Shown piece after piece: positions 17,701-29,638 of a stretch of 64,000 nt of DNA (the stretch's first letter is position 1; every line of letters starts with the position of its first letter). The translations under genes were made by a program, and so were the position numbers. Source of the DNA: Photobacterium sp. SKA34 (lineage in GTDB: Bacteria; Pseudomonadota; Gammaproteobacteria; Enterobacterales; Vibrionaceae). Location of the stretch: contig NZ_CH724144.1 in the NCBI RefSeq assembly GCF_000153325.1, positions 377,138 to 441,137 of the forward strand, in the 5' to 3' direction. A model generated the notes under the pieces. That model saw only the letters and a list, made by a program, of their open reading frames with translations, did not search any database and had not been told where the DNA came from.

Positions 17701-20700
17701 ATCCACCTGCAGGAACGTTAACTTCTATTCCATCAATGAAAAGTGTTAATCCTGTGGGTAAGGCTAAAATCTTATAGCCAGTCAGGCTTTCACTGTTATC
17801 GATATCTTTATTTATGACTGGCTCAATCAAAAAGCTTGCTGATTTATCCTCAAGCGTTGTTGTCTCAAGGACAGCGCCATCTTTTTCATCAACGACTGGA
17901 AGCACATCAATTTCTACTTGGTAATTGAATTCGCCACTGTCACCATCAGGCTCTGTCGATACCACGTTAACATCAAAGTTAAGTTGCCCACTGAAGTCTT
18001 TAGTTGTTTGTAAGAAGGTAGTTTTCAGTTGATCGTTAGTGATCTGGTAGATCACACCTGTCGATGCGCTTTGTCCAACGATCTCTAATGTGATTAGATT
18101 ACCGTTACTATCAACAAACATCACCCCATCAGGAAGGTTAGTGATCATGATAGTGATCTGTTCAGATTTATCATCATCACTGGTGGTGATCATAAAATCT
18201 AAAGGCAATGGGCTATCTTCGTTAAAGCCTGCTGTACCTTTGATAGTGCCTTTAAAGCCTGTGGAATTATCTGTGCTATCTGCAACATACTCCCAATGAC
18301 CATTGCCGCCATCTGCAACATCAGGGCGATCAATCACACCTTTTAAATTAATGGTAATAGTTTTGGTATCACTCACCGCGTTGACATTAACAGGATCAAG
18401 TCCATCAACGGAGGTTTCAGTTGATACCGCCGTGACTTCAATGGTCAGCGTTTCTGTCCATGAGCTAATATCTTCTTTTGGATAAAGCAGAGCAGAACCG
18501 TTTTCAATATCTTCAGCGCTGACAATATAAATGCCTGATCCTGCTGGTTGCTCAATAGCACTACCCCCTTGAATCGACCAGCCTTCTTGGACTTTGATGT
18601 GATAGCTTAAACTTTCAGAACCATCGGTATCGGTAAGCCTACCGATTAATACTTGGCTTAAGTTAATCGGTTGATCTTCAATACCTTTAATATTCTTCAC
18701 CGATAGAGTTGGCGTATCCGCATCTGGCTTAATATTAACGATAACTTGGTGTGGTGTTTCTTCGGTTTGATGCTCATTTTTATCAATGAACTGATTACCT
18801 TTTTCGGTCGCAATAGCGGTTACGGTAAATTCAAATTTACCGGCAAGGTTTTTATCCGAAACTATCGTGATTTTATTCAATTGATTTTGATTTAATACAT
18901 CACCATCTTTCACGATATTGCCATTAAGTTTTAATGTAATGCCATCTGGGATACCTGAAATTCGATATGTTAAGTTTTCTGAGGTATCGGTATCGGTAAG
19001 ATTGGCAGCAAGGTCGAGTTTAATGCCGCCATTATCATCCTCAACGCCTGTGTATTCAGTTTCAGGGGCGTCCCATACAGGCGCATCAGCATTTGGATAT
19101 ACTTTAATAGGCAAGTTTTTCTTTAAGGTTTTATCGTCAGTATTAGTTGAAATAGTAGCGGTAATTTCAAGGTTCACCATACCTTGTAGATTGATCGCAG
19201 CATCAAGTGCTGGTTGATAGGTGAGTTCACCCTTTGGTGAGTAGAAGTTACCGTCTTGAATAAAATTGGTAATCGTGATGACACCGCCAACTGCTGTGAG
19301 TGAAGCGCCGTTTAAGTAAAGTTGTCCGCCAGCTAATGAGCTTTCACTAATAGTGATACTGGTAAGGGTTTCATTTTGATCTTCATCACCAGGGAAGACT
19401 TTAATTGAAAGCGGCGCTGTGCGCGTATCTTCCAATACTTCCATTAGTTCAACGTTGATATGACCTGGGTTATCACCCAATCTCATTGTTGCGGTCCGTT
19501 CTGCGGTATCACCATCGCCATCTTTAACGGTGTATGTCAGGCTATCGAGAATCTGACCACTAAATTCAGACGTTGAGACCGTCGTTATATCTATCGTACC
19601 GTCAGCATGGACTACCATGGTGCCGTACTTTTTTTGAGGCGAAACCGAGGTATTGATTAAATCAATCGGATTACCAATAGAGCAAGGATTACCGTTGTAA
19701 ACAAAGCTGTCAATTTCACCGCCGTCAGCGCCTGTGATCTCATCGGTTAATAGTTGTAAGGTTTGGCTTTGCCCTTCAACTAAAAATAATGTGCCGTCAG
19801 TACCGCCTTTAGGAACATCATCCAAGACATTCACATCAAAGATAGTGGCAGGCGAGGTGTCGCCATCGCTGTCAGTCAGAATGGCACCAAATTCAAGGTT
19901 AAGCGTATCTTGTAATGTAACGTCTGGGTGATCGATAGGGGCAAACAGATCAAATTTCACCGTACCATCAAGGTTAACTTTAATTTGGAAAATTTCTTTA
20001 CCGGCAGCGGTTGCGATATACCAACCATCAGTATTAGGTGCGCCAAGCGTGATGTTTTCGCCTGCGCTGGTGTAGTTTTTACCATTAAAGAGGGCGGTAT
20101 CTAAGGTCACGGATACCACATCGTCACTGCCTGTATTAAAGTTCAGTGTTGGTGCATTAGTATTTGATGTATCACTGTCTACACCATCATCAAGTAAATC
20201 ATTTTCTTGGACAGCTAAAGCGCTATTAACGATTATTTCTGGCTTCAAGCCATCCCAAATTGTGACTGTTACATTGGATGTTCCGACACTGCCATCACTA
20301 TCAATGGCTTGAACAGGAAGGGTGATATCGAGTTTGGTATCTTTACCATTGAGGTGATCAATAAAGTCATTCAGTACAATAGTAATGGTTGCATCTGCAC
20401 TGCCACCAGCCGCGATAGTACCTATGTCGGAAAGGTTGATAGAAAAGATCACCGTACCGTTAGCTAAAACCGCACCATAGGTATCGTTACCATCAAACTG
20501 CCACGTTATTGCTTCACCGTTATGAGTGATCGCATCACCATCACTGGTTTGAACTGCGCCTGTTAGAGCCAGTTGTAAATCAACAATCGGATCTTGCCCT
20601 GCAGTAACAGAAATTGTTGAGCTTGCTTTTTCTGTCGTGCCTGTTGGTGGCGCATCGGGTGCTACAGCAATTGGTTTTTCGGTAATTTCTAATGTGGTAT

Positions 20701-23700
20701 CAGTAATGACTGGCGTGTCACCATCGGCAATCGTGACAGTGATATTGGCTTGGTTAACGTCGCCATCGTTATCGCGAATAAAGACTGGAATGGTAATGGT
20801 TTCAATGCCACTCGGATCGGTTTGGTCAATAGATTGATACAGGTTGAAGGTGTACTCAACCGTCGAGTTACCTTCTGCATCAGGTTTTTGTGTAATGGCA
20901 ACATCAAAGACTTTTACACCATTGGCCCTAGCTTCAATCATCTGACCTGTGCCGTTAATGGTGTAAGTAATGATATCGCCGCCGCTGGTTAATCCTGATG
21001 GTAGCTGTGTTTGATCAAAATATAACGGGCTGAGAGGTGAAAGGCCATTTAAGCCATCACTGCCAACAACAACATCGATAGTGCCTGTTTTGGATATCGG
21101 TTGGCTTGAGGTGAGGTTAGCTTCATCAAAGTCGAGTGCTTGGTTGACGATTAATTCAGGATCTGCGCCATCTTCTATATACCAATCAAATTGCCCTGTT
21201 GGGGTTTTCGTACCATCAAGATCGGTGGCATCAATCAGTAGTGGTAATTTAATTACATCACTGGCATTGGTGTGATTTAAAGGACGATACTGAACAAAAG
21301 TGACAGTACCTGTTACATCATCACCATTGGCGATACCTGTTAGGGTTACAGTGAAGATGGTTTCTCCAACAGATGTTGCTGTAATGGTTTTTCCATCACT
21401 ACTTAATGTGTATTCAAGGTATTTAACGGAAGTACCTGAAGTTAGATTTAAAGCACTTAAAGTGGCAATGGTTTGTGAGTTAAAGACGATGCTATTAGGA
21501 TCGGGATTATCAGATCCGGCTTTAATGGTAAAGTCACCCGTAAAGATATCTGTAGGATTAGAAATCAGTCCTTCAACGTTACTATCACTGTTATTGATGA
21601 TGGTATTTGCTTCGCCATCTTTAATTGTGATGGTGAGATCTGCACTGCCATAGTCATAATCTTTATCGCCTGCAATATAGCTAACCACGAGGTCAATATC
21701 ACCCGCACTATGGTCGAGATTACGATTGGCGGTGAAAATCCAATGACCATTTTGCTGAATGGTTAAAGTACCTTCAGGCAGATCAAATGTTGCTGAACCA
21801 TTGGTGAGAATTTTGCTTTCACCGTGTACAGTAACGCGAACCACGGAGAGTGGGGCATCAAGATCACTGTCATTATTGAGCACATTACCGGAAGTAATAT
21901 TGCCTTCAATCACACTGCTATTGTCATCAAGAATCTGAGGTTCTGAATCTCGGATATAAATTAAAGCGGGCGCAACAACAGTTTCTGTTGTGCCATCGCT
22001 ATCGGTTTGAACACCATCAATCAAGATAGCTGATTGAGTGCTATTGAAACCAAACTTAGTATCAATAGGTTCAAATAAAGTAATTTTAATGTCTTGAGAG
22101 GCGGTTTGAATCGTTGCCGATAAAACTGTGGCGCCATTGCTTACCGCAGTTAGTGTGAGCCCGTCCGGTGAGATGGTAACCGTAATAGGGTTACCGTTAG
22201 AGGTTAGCTTTTCTAGTAATGTTTGATTGGCATTAAAAGTAAACTCAGCAAACTCGATATTGATAGAAGCAGTTGCTGTTGCTGATCCTTGATAATCTAA
22301 TGTCGTCTCATAAAAAACTGAAGAATCAGGATGTCTTAATGTCGGCATATCATCAGTCGCAGTATTACCTGCTACATCGGTAACCGTCGCTGACATCTCC
22401 CATGTTTTTTGTACATTGAGTTGGCTAAGATCGAAATCTTCAATACGCCAATTTCCCGCACTATCTACGGTGGTTGTTAAGGTAACGGTTTCAGTGCCAT
22501 CACTAAAAGTGATCTCGATCTTATCACCCGCCTGAGTGCCCGTTGTTGTCCCTTCTAAAAACTCGACATAACCAAGCTTGAGCGCGGTGATATTCAATCC
22601 GCCCAAATCGTAATTGCTTGTATCAATATCGATAGTTGGCGGTGTGGTATCTTTAATGATTATATTGCTCGATATCGCTGGGTTACCAGCGATATCAATG
22701 GTTTCTGCGGTGATAGTAATTTCGCCATCATTAAAATCACTTAGATCGACATTAGCAATATTCCAGCTGCCATTGGTTACAGTGGTGGTAAACGTTAAAT
22801 TATTACTGCCTTGTCCTGAAATGGTAATGGTAACGGTTTGACCATTTTCTACGTGATTAACACTACCAAAAAGGTTGGTATTTTTTACTGTTACGCTATT
22901 GAGATAATCATTAGCAACGCCATCGTTATCGCTATCAAAGGCTGCGGTGATATCTGCAAGGGTATCTTTGATAATAGTGCTGGTGGCAGAGGCAGGGTTA
23001 CCTGCAACATCAATCGTATTAGCAACCACGGTGAGTTCGCCTTCGGCGAGGGAGGATAGATCTGTGTCGCTAATGTTCCAAGTACCATCAGTGTTAGTCG
23101 TTTCAAAGGTGATGGTTTTACCTTGGCTATCGGTGACGGTAATCGTAACGGGTTGGTTATTTTCTACATAGGTGATCTCGCCTAATAAATCACTAACAAC
23201 GATTTCAAATTGGTTGAGATAGTTATCACCCTTGCCATCAAATTCAGCGGTAATTTCAGCTAAGGTGTCTTTGATGGTGTTATCTGTGGCATCAACAAAA
23301 TTGCCATAGTAGTCAGTGACAGAAGCATAAACATCAAGTGGACCTTCAGCGAGTTCACTTAAGTCTTGATCGTTAATAAACCATTTTTGATCTTTCACAA
23401 CCGCACTTGTTGTGAACACTTTGCCATTAATATCCGTGATAGTTACAACCACAATACGCCCATTTTCAACATCAATAGCGTCACCAAAGAGATCAACAGT
23501 AGGCACTTCAAAGCGGTTCTCATAACCGTCACCACCGTCAACAATCGTGACCGTTAAAGCGGCAGAGTTACGAAGTGACAAAATGGTATCGCCAATTTCA
23601 TCTCGTTCGTTTCTCTCTTCGGAAGTTGTCGGACGGGTATTAAATCCCGCTTCGGGTAAGGTTTCAGTAAGCGTAGGCTTAATGCGGGTAATAAAAGAAA

Positions 23701-23950
23701 TACCATCACTTGAACTGATATTAGATTCTGAGGCGTTTTGTGAGTGACGAGGTGCAGTATCAGATTGCGTCAAGTTAACAACATCGTCTTCATTATTTTG
23801 AGTTTTTATGATGTCGTTAACTTGTGCTTGCTCTGCAATGAAAGGAACAGAATCATCGATGATTTCTGATGGAGGAACTTGTATCCATTCACCTTCTGCT
23901 GTTATTTTCCAGATAACGCCTTCAACAACTACATACATGATTGGCTTCAT
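14768..23950 (-). CDS. Giant LapA-like RTX adhesin (intact copy, 3060 residues)
   Basis: A 3060-residue cell-surface adhesin. Residues 1-50 (MKPIMYVVVEGVIWKI...) are the N-terminal module of retained adhesins, which lodges in the TolC-like channel. Next come Ig-like repeats of about 100 residues (roughly 130-450), a VCBS-type domain (LDDNSSVIEGNITSGNVLNN), several T1SS-143-type repeats (each starting near a DGAxP/DGDTPVI motif), cadherin-like domains, and a C-terminal export signal. That signal has RTX-type glycine/aspartate turns (GGKGNDEMSGDAGND) and the VCA0849-type tail. No classical TAAG or PAAG LapG site is visible; LPEAGF at 98-103 is the nearest candidate. It lies seven bases upstream of the LapB-like gene. 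Confidence 0.92.
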   Translation of the reverse strand: MKPIMYVVVEGVIWKITAEGEWIQVPPSEIIDDSVPFIAEQAQVNDIIKTQNNEDDVVNLTQSDTAPRHSQNASESNISSSDGISFITRIKPTLTETLPEAGFNTRPTTSEERNERDEIGDTILSLRNSAALTVTIVDGGDGYENRFEVPTVDLFGDAIDVENGRIVVVTITDINGKVFTTSAVVKDQKWFINDQDLSELAEGPLDVYASVTDYYGNFVDATDNTIKDTLAEITAEFDGKGDNYLNQFEIVVSDLLGEITYVENNQPVTITVTDSQGKTITFETTNTDGTWNISDTDLSSLAEGELTVVANTIDVAGNPASATSTIIKDTLADITAAFDSDNDGVANDYLNSVTVKNTNLFGSVNHVENGQTVTITISGQGSNNLTFTTTVTNGSWNIANVDLSDFNDGEITITAETIDIAGNPAISSNIIIKDTTPPTIDIDTSNYDLGGLNITALKLGYVEFLEGTTTGTQAGDKIEITFSDGTETVTLTTTVDSAGNWRIEDFDLSQLNVQKTWEMSATVTDVAGNTATDDMPTLRHPDSSVFYETTLDYQGSATATASINIEFAEFTFNANQTLLEKLTSNGNPITVTISPDGLTLTAVSNGATVLSATIQTASQDIKITLFEPIDTKFGFNSTQSAILIDGVQTDSDGTTETVVAPALIYIRDSEPQILDDNSSVIEGNITSGNVLNNDSDLDAPLSVVRVTVHGESKILTNGSATFDLPEGTLTIQQNGHWIFTANRNLDHSAGDIDLVVSYIAGDKDYDYGSADLTITIKDGEANTIINNSDSNVEGLISNPTDIFTGDFTIKAGSDNPDPNSIVFNSQTIATLSALNLTSGTSVKYLEYTLSSDGKTITATSVGETIFTVTLTGIANGDDVTGTVTFVQYRPLNHTNASDVIKLPLLIDATDLDGTKTPTGQFDWYIEDGADPELIVNQALDFDEANLTSSQPISKTGTIDVVVGSDGLNGLSPLSPLYFDQTQLPSGLTSGGDIITYTINGTGQMIEARANGVKVFDVAITQKPDAEGNSTVEYTFNLYQSIDQTDPSGIETITIPVFIRDNDGDVNQANITVTIADGDTPVITDTTLEITEKPIAVAPDAPPTGTTEKASSTISVTAGQDPIVDLQLALTGAVQTSDGDAITHNGEAITWQFDGNDTYGAVLANGTVIFSINLSDIGTIAAGGSADATITIVLNDFIDHLNGKDTKLDITLPVQAIDSDGSVGTSNVTVTIWDGLKPEIIVNSALAVQENDLLDDGVDSDTSNTNAPTLNFNTGSDDVVSVTLDTALFNGKNYTSAGENITLGAPNTDGWYIATAAGKEIFQIKVNLDGTVKFDLFAPIDHPDVTLQDTLNLEFGAILTDSDGDTSPATIFDVNVLDDVPKGGTDGTLFLVEGQSQTLQLLTDEITGADGGEIDSFVYNGNPCSIGNPIDLINTSVSPQKKYGTMVVHADGTIDITTVSTSEFSGQILDSLTYTVKDGDGDTAERTATMRLGDNPGHINVELMEVLEDTRTAPLSIKVFPGDEDQNETLTSITISESSLAGGQLYLNGASLTAVGGVITITNFIQDGNFYSPKGELTYQPALDAAINLQGMVNLEITATISTNTDDKTLKKNLPIKVYPNADAPVWDAPETEYTGVEDDNGGIKLDLAANLTDTDTSENLTYRISGIPDGITLKLNGNIVKDGDVLNQNQLNKITIVSDKNLAGKFEFTVTAIATEKGNQFIDKNEHQTEETPHQVIVNIKPDADTPTLSVKNIKGIEDQPINLSQVLIGRLTDTDGSESLSYHIKVQEGWSIQGGSAIEQPAGSGIYIVSAEDIENGSALLYPKEDISSWTETLTIEVTAVSTETSVDGLDPVNVNAVSDTKTITINLKGVIDRPDVADGGNGHWEYVADSTDNSTGFKGTIKGTAGFNEDSPLPLDFMITTSDDDKSEQITIMITNLPDGVMFVDSNGNLITLEIVGQSASTGVIYQITNDQLKTTFLQTTKDFSGQLNFDVNVVSTEPDGDSGEFNYQVEIDVLPVVDEKDGAVLETTTLEDKSASFLIEPVINKDIDNSESLTGYKILALPTGLTLFIDGIEVNVPAGGLDLAGYKNNGESWTNFINSGRVTVLADEDLSGLFNISISYEVTDTSPTGQTASKDINATIQLDVNGIVEGDTRLESTSEVLTSTDGSPIDLTNAVHFFDEDLDGSEYLDYIIIVVPNGINLIVEHPNGASIDGSGNWIIPATGLTSDTVKEAMKDILAGATIRSSFDTDIIDLRVVAHVIDDEHSRYIDAPLQIQITGHSGGGSCLPIDDPDNIQSDDAIIAKEGEDIDLSGLLDGNIDDNPEIEISFFIDIKDLPLGVEIEGDGVIPEFNAVGEILGYTITPSGLENMVFVGLDEDWAGCINIPIEITQTSTCNGQSSKTTQTIKIEVIPVVDDIIVNAEQTTIQEDTESAINLELILGDNIFAGQTISGEGESATGKETINWLTITLPAGAKLNGDPAILQDNGNSTWTIKDPTRLGELTLTPPLNFSGELTINVAANITDEADCPTQTDTQTKTASVVINVAPVTDFAEMPDRIEVLGDEDSYINITGLNAILFDDDGSETLSLSISGLPEGAVLFYSPDGGNTFVQLPNSGQSWSISASQMDGVYIRPPLDFSGDMKLKLEAITNEIGTNDIKTSTTDLVVGVKPIGDDVQFFDVPESLSGTEGDSFTIPVNLESYETNSDEALRLTVTISANDPAQLQGLDKIVISGQEVTFGQKGNNWFATVIINANTLDEFTLYPGDAYGDMTITLAANTVDTNIVLGTEYTHEGDIATEEINLTIDALPDEPELTAQYKSIIAETDSAIALNLDLMMQNPAPNEKGSIMITGLPSDYTFSAGKAKDSGWEVDLADIANLTMTVNSAQDFTLSIEPISSIGNQTATGTAQDIDFKVAEAGDNTLVGTSSDDLIMGGKGNDEMSGDAGNDSFVFKSEDLGSSSAPAQDTILDFDTTKDSDNIDLSTILSNVTNGISADNYIDIRENNGSVTLHVKDNGTDVTQEITLDNVSKDALYGADTSSATEAEVLQKMIDDNNLITG

Positions 23951-24324
23951 CCTTGGCCCCTATATCTATAATTATGAAAAAGTATTGCGAGCATGTTATA
24001 AATCCAATGCACAATCTCGCAACGTAGCCAATTTTAGATATCAATAGTTAGAATGAACATTAAATTTACAAAACAGTGTTACTGATATTGCTTTTTTGTG
24101 AGCGTTGTAGCATAAACATTAATAATAGTGCGTTTAATATCAATTATTTAATCACTAACTATTTGATAGTTATATTTATAGTATTGGTATAAAACTGTAG
24201 TAAGTCTATTAATTAGTCACAGCAGCGGAAGGCTTTAAGCTGTCAAGTGGGCGTACAATTATCAAATAGATAGCAATACGCCAGAGCACCTAAGCTTAAA
24301 AGGGGGAAAATCCTAATAAAAGGA
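23951..24324 (-). promoter_or_regulatory. Intergenic region between the two giant adhesins
   Basis: 374 bases with no gene. It should carry the promoter of the intact downstream adhesin-secretion operon. A small hairpin AATCC / GGATT (about 24309-24326) overlaps the end of the upstream adhesin gene and might act as a weak terminator. No clear operator was recognised. Confidence 0.4.
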
Positions 24325-27300
24325 TTAGCCCGCTAATAAATTATTATCATCTATCATTTTTTGTAAAAGTTCGGCATCCGTCGTTGTGCTTGAATCATTG
24401 CCATAGAGCGCATCTTTGTCCACGTTTTCTAACGTGATCTCTTGGCTAATATCCCCGCCGTTATCTTTAATATGTAATGTCAAAGAACCATAATTTTCAG
24501 TGATATCAATATAGTTATCAGCAGATATTCCATCTGTAACATTGTTTAAAATCGAGCGTAAATCGATATTGTCACTATTAGCTGTGACATCGAAATCTAC
24601 AATCGTATCTTGTGCCGGACTAGAGCTTATTCCTTGATCTTCAGCTTTGAATACAAAGCGATCACTACCGTTACCGCCCGTCATGTAATCGTTATTGGCA
24701 GTACCAATGATCACATCATCATTTGCAGTACCGATAAGCGAATTATCATTTTTATCGGTGATACTAACGTCGATGGTTTGCGTGACACCCGCAGCCGTTT
24801 GCCCATCGAGAGTTGAGATTGGCTCAATAGAAAGAGAGAAATCTTGCTCACTATTGGCTGTCATCGTTAGATCAGCAATATCGTCAAATGCGACTTCCCA
24901 ACCATTTCCTTTCGCTTGGCCTGCTGAGAATACGTAATCACTAGGGTAACCTGTGATAATAATACTGCCTTGCTCATTAGGCGCAGGATTAAACATTGAT
25001 AGCTCAAGATTTAGCGCAATCGTCGTTTCGGTTTTAGCTATGACGCTGTTGTACTGAAGATTAAGCTCTGGCGCATCAGGCATAGGTTCAAGAGCCAAAC
25101 TGATATTTTTCTCAACAGCTTGACCATAATGCGTAATTTCTGAGCCTAAGATAGTATCGGTATCAATACTGCTGGCTTTGAGTGTGATATTAATGTCACC
25201 AAAAGCATCACCGCTAAATAGGGTTAATTGGTCTAAGGTACTGCTATTTACTATTGCAGTCGCAAGCCATATATCACCATTTTTAATGATACTTATCTCT
25301 TGATCACCTATTTGAATTTTATCTAAGCCTACTAACTGAGTTTGGTCAGCTGCATTAAAGATCATTTCTAAAAATAATGTTTCATTACTATTGGTTTCGG
25401 TACTTTCAATATCGACTGGAATCGTGAAGCTTTCGCCTTCATTGCCTGAGAGACTCTCTGGTACACCAATAAATTGAATATCATCACCAATAGGATTGAC
25501 GCCAATAATAACCTCTGAGGTCGATGTTATTATTTCTGTTGTACCAATTTCGTTCGTGATCGCATCCAACTTCAATGTGATATCACCACTGAAATCTGTT
25601 GGTGGACGGATATAAATGCTATCAGCTTGACCGCTTTCAAAGCTCCATGATTTTCCGGTATTTGGTAATTGGATAAAGGTCGTGCCACCGTCTGGTGAAT
25701 AGAACATCACGGCACCATCAGGAACGCCGGATAGGTTCAATGAAATAGTTTCAGAGCCATCATCATCGAATAAGATAGCGCCTAGTCCAACGATATGAAT
25801 GTAGCCATCTTCATCACCTTGTTCTGTGATGGTATCTGGCATGGTGGCGATATCAGTCACAGGCTGAACGTTAATAATCACAGAAGAGGTTTTGGTCTGA
25901 GTATCGGTTTGCGATATTGAATCAGATTGATCGGTGACGTTGGTTTTAACTTTAATGGTTAAATCGCCGCTGTAGTTATGAGGCGGCTTTAAAAGCAATT
26001 CGTCTAAGCGGCTAGGATCCAGTACTTGCCAACTACCATCGGGACTCTGGGTCACGATTGTAGAATCGCCAATCAATTCACCACCAGGTTCTAAGGTGAT
26101 TTTCATCCAGTTGATGGTTTCTTTACCTGTCGCAGAAGTACCTTCACCCGTGATGGTTTGTCCGTTACTAACGCTATCACCTAACAGCACCGTTAAATTG
26201 ATTGCGGTTGCGGTATCTTCCAAAACACTGGTTATATTTGTTGTTGTAATGATGTCATCAACAACCGGAACAACGTCAATTTTGATGTGTTGTGTGGTGG
26301 TTGATTTTGTACCATTACAGGTAGAGGTTTGAGTAATAGTGACTGGAATATCTAAAGATCCAGCCCAAGCTTCATCTAACCCAATGAAAGTCATATTGGA
26401 GAGACCACTTTCTGTAATGGTATAACCAATAACTTCACCCACATCGTTATATTCGGTAATGATACCGTTGCCTGTAATTTCAACATTTTCAGGTAAGTCA
26501 TTAACGTCAATAAAAAAGGAGAGAAGGACTTCAGGATTATTATCAATATCGCCATTAAGTAGGCCAGATAAATTAATATCTTCGCCTTCTTTGGCGATAA
26601 TAATATCGCCTTGAATATCATCTGGCGTTTCTGTTGGAGGGCATGAACCACCACCACCGTTTTTACCTGTGATCTGGATCTGAACGGGTGCTTCTAAAAA
26701 GCGAGAATCGTTGCCGTCAACCACACGGGCTTTAACCACAAGATAAATCACCTCTGTATTAAAACTAGCACTCACGGTAGCTCCAGCTAAGAGATCTTGC
26801 ATCGCTTCTTTAATACCATCTATGGTGATATCTTTTGCAGGAATAATCCAGTTACCACTACCGTCAATATGGGCACCGTTAGGGTGATTAACGATGAGGT
26901 TAATGCCATCAGGTACTTCGATCACGATGTAATCTAGATATTCTGAGCCATCAAGATCTTCATCGATAAAGTGAACCGCATTGGTTAAATCTATCGGGCT
27001 ACCATTGGTACTACTTAGTAGATCTGTTGTAGATTCTAAGCGCGTATCGGTTTCAACGACCCCTGCAACATCAACTTGGATAATGGCATTGATGTTTTCA
27101 CTCGCTGTTTGTCCGGAAGTTGACGTATCCGTTACTTCATAACTAATCTTGATATCAAAAATACCACTGAGATCTTCATCAGCAAGAATGGTCACGCGAC
27201 CACTGTTAATAAATTCAGCCCATGATTGGTTGCCTTTATAGTTAGCAAGATCGAGCCCATTAGCAGGAATAACAACTTCTAAACCATCAATAAACAGGGT

Positions 27301-29637
27301 TAACTCATCAGGTACATTGGTGATTTTATAACCTGTCAGCGTTTCACTGTTGTCGCTATCTTTTCTGATGGTCGGCTCAACTAAGAATGAGATAGGTTGA
27401 TCTTCAAAACCTGTGCTTTGTAATATAGAACTATCTGTCTCATTGTCTTCATTTTTCTCATCAACAATCGGTAATACTTCAATATCCACCTTGTAGTTAA
27501 ATTCACCACTCGCACCGTCGGGCTCGGTAGAAATTACAATAACATCAAATGTTAAGTTGCCACTCATGTCTTTAGGTGTGGATAAATACGTCGATGTTAA
27601 TTGATCGGATGTGATCCTATAGATCAACCCCGTTGAAGCATCCTTACCGACAATTTCAAGGTTTAAAGGATTGCCATCAATATCGATAAATTTCACACCA
27701 TCAGGCAAGTTAGTGATTAAGATGGTTATCTCTTCTGATTTATCGTTATCACTGGTGGTAATTAAAAAATCGAGCGGTAATGGCTGATCTTCATAAAAAC
27801 CATTAATGCCTTTGATTGTGCCCTTAAAGCCAGTGGTGTGATCTTTGCTACTAACAATGTATTGCCAATGCTCATTGCCGCCGTCTGTAATGTCTGGGCG
27901 GTCAATGGTGCCTTTTAAGTTAATGGAAATAGTCTTGGTCGCACCCTCTGTACTGGTAGCAGAGGTGAGTCCGTTAATAGCGGCTTCAGTAGATATAGCC
28001 GTTACTTCAATAGTGAGTTTTTCAGTGTGTGAACTGATATCAGCTTTTGGATGAAGCTGTGCTTGACTATTTTCAATATACTCTGCACTCACAATATAGA
28101 TGCCAGAACCGGCAGGCTCTTCTACCGTATCGCCACCTTGAATTGACCAACCATCTTGTACTTTAATTCGGTAACTTAGGCTTTCTGAACCATCGTTATC
28201 AGCTAATTTACTAATAATGGCCTTACTTAGATCAACAGGCTGATCTTCATGACCTTTAAGGTTTTTAACCGAGAGTTTTGGCGCATCAGCTTCAGGAATA
28301 ATATTTACTGTGATAAGACGTTGCGATTCTTCTGTTTGATCGTTCGTTTTATCAATAAATTCATTACCTTTTTCGGTAGTGATTGCAGTAATGGTAAAGG
28401 TAAATGTGCCTGCTGAGTGTTTATCAGAAAATATCTTCACATCATTAATTTGATCAGCGTTAATGATTTTACCGTCGCTAATTATGGTGTTACCCAGTTT
28501 GAGTGTAATGCCGTCTGGGATCCCTGAAATACGGTATTTAAGGGTTTCTGAACCATCGGTGTCTTGTAGATCTGCTGCAACATTTAGTTGAATGCCATTA
28601 CTATCATCTTCGACAGCTGTGTATTCGTAATCTTTAGTTTCATCCCAAGTCGCGGCGTCAGCATCAGGTAGCACCTTGATAGTGAGATCTTTGGTCAGTG
28701 TTTTATCTTGGTTATTCGTTGATACCGTAGCTATTATTTCAATCACAACCGTATCTTGTTGATTAACCGAAGTATCAGATGCAGGTTTATACGTCAGCTC
28801 ACCGTTTGGCTTGTAGAAATCACCTTCACTAATAAAATCGCTAAGGGTAATTACGCCATTTGTTGCTGTTAGCAAATTGCCATCTAAATACAGCTGTCCA
28901 CCCGCTAATGAGCTTTCACTGATTGTGATAGTGCTAAGCGATTCATTCTGGTCAATATCACCAAGGAATACTTGAATAGTGAGTGGGTTACTCATGCTGT
29001 CTTCAAGGATCTGCTCTGCATTAACTTCAATACGACCAGGATCATCTGCAAATGATAGTTTCTTGGTTCTTACCGCAGTGTCACCGTCGCTATCTTTGAC
29101 GGTGTAGCTGAAATCATCACTAATCTCGCCACTACTTTCCTCACTGGCAATCGTCTTAATAATGACAGTGCCATCTGCATTAACAGCGATAGTGCCATAT
29201 TTAGTGTGTGGGTCCGTTTGAGTATTTATTAAATCAATTGGATTGCCGTCTGCTGGATACTCTTTGCCACGATATTTGATACTGACAACTTCACCACCAT
29301 CAGCACCAGTAACATCTCTTGAAAGTAGACGTAGCGTCTTATCAACACCTTCAACAACAGCAAGCTCTTCATCAGGACCAGCAACAGGGATATCGTCAGT
29401 AACCGTTACTTCAAATGGTGTAGTGGCTGACACATCACCATCTACGTCTGTGGCAATGGCGCCAAACTCTAAATTAAGCACACCTTGACTTGATGATGAC
29501 GGGCGGTCGATCGCTTCGAAAAGCTCAAATTGCACGGTACCATCTAGATTGACTTTAATACGGAAAATATCATTACCGTTTGCCGTTGCGTTATACCAGC
29601 CGTTCGCATCTGCTGCGCTAAGTGTGATGTTTTCACC
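24325..29637 (-). pseudogene. Second giant adhesin, C-terminal fragment (after the frameshift)
   Basis: This open segment of 1770 residues continues the adhesin that begins at 35639. It starts with GENITLSAADANGWY, the direct continuation of the T1SS-143 repeat broken upstream, and aligns domain by domain with the last 1770 or so residues of the intact adhesin at 14768. It ends in the same export tail (DALYGNDSSTTTDAELLQKM). RTX turns are poorer than in the paralogue (GTANNDYMTGGNGSD). It has no start codon of its own with a ribosome site and no signal for independent translation. Adding one base at about 29638 joins it to the N-terminal part as a single frame of 3771 residues. Confidence 0.85.
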
Positions 29638-29638
29638 A

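Noticed and set aside
14997-23747. Many plus-strand open frames of 60-120 codons across the adhesin genes
   Set aside because: They are antisense shadows of repetitive, compositionally biased adhesin codons, with no ribosome sites and mirrored positions in both paralogues.
29535-29544. Two separate adhesin genes at 24325-29535 and 29544-35639
   Set aside because: The frames join by one base into a single repeat domain matching the paralogue, and the second has no start signal.
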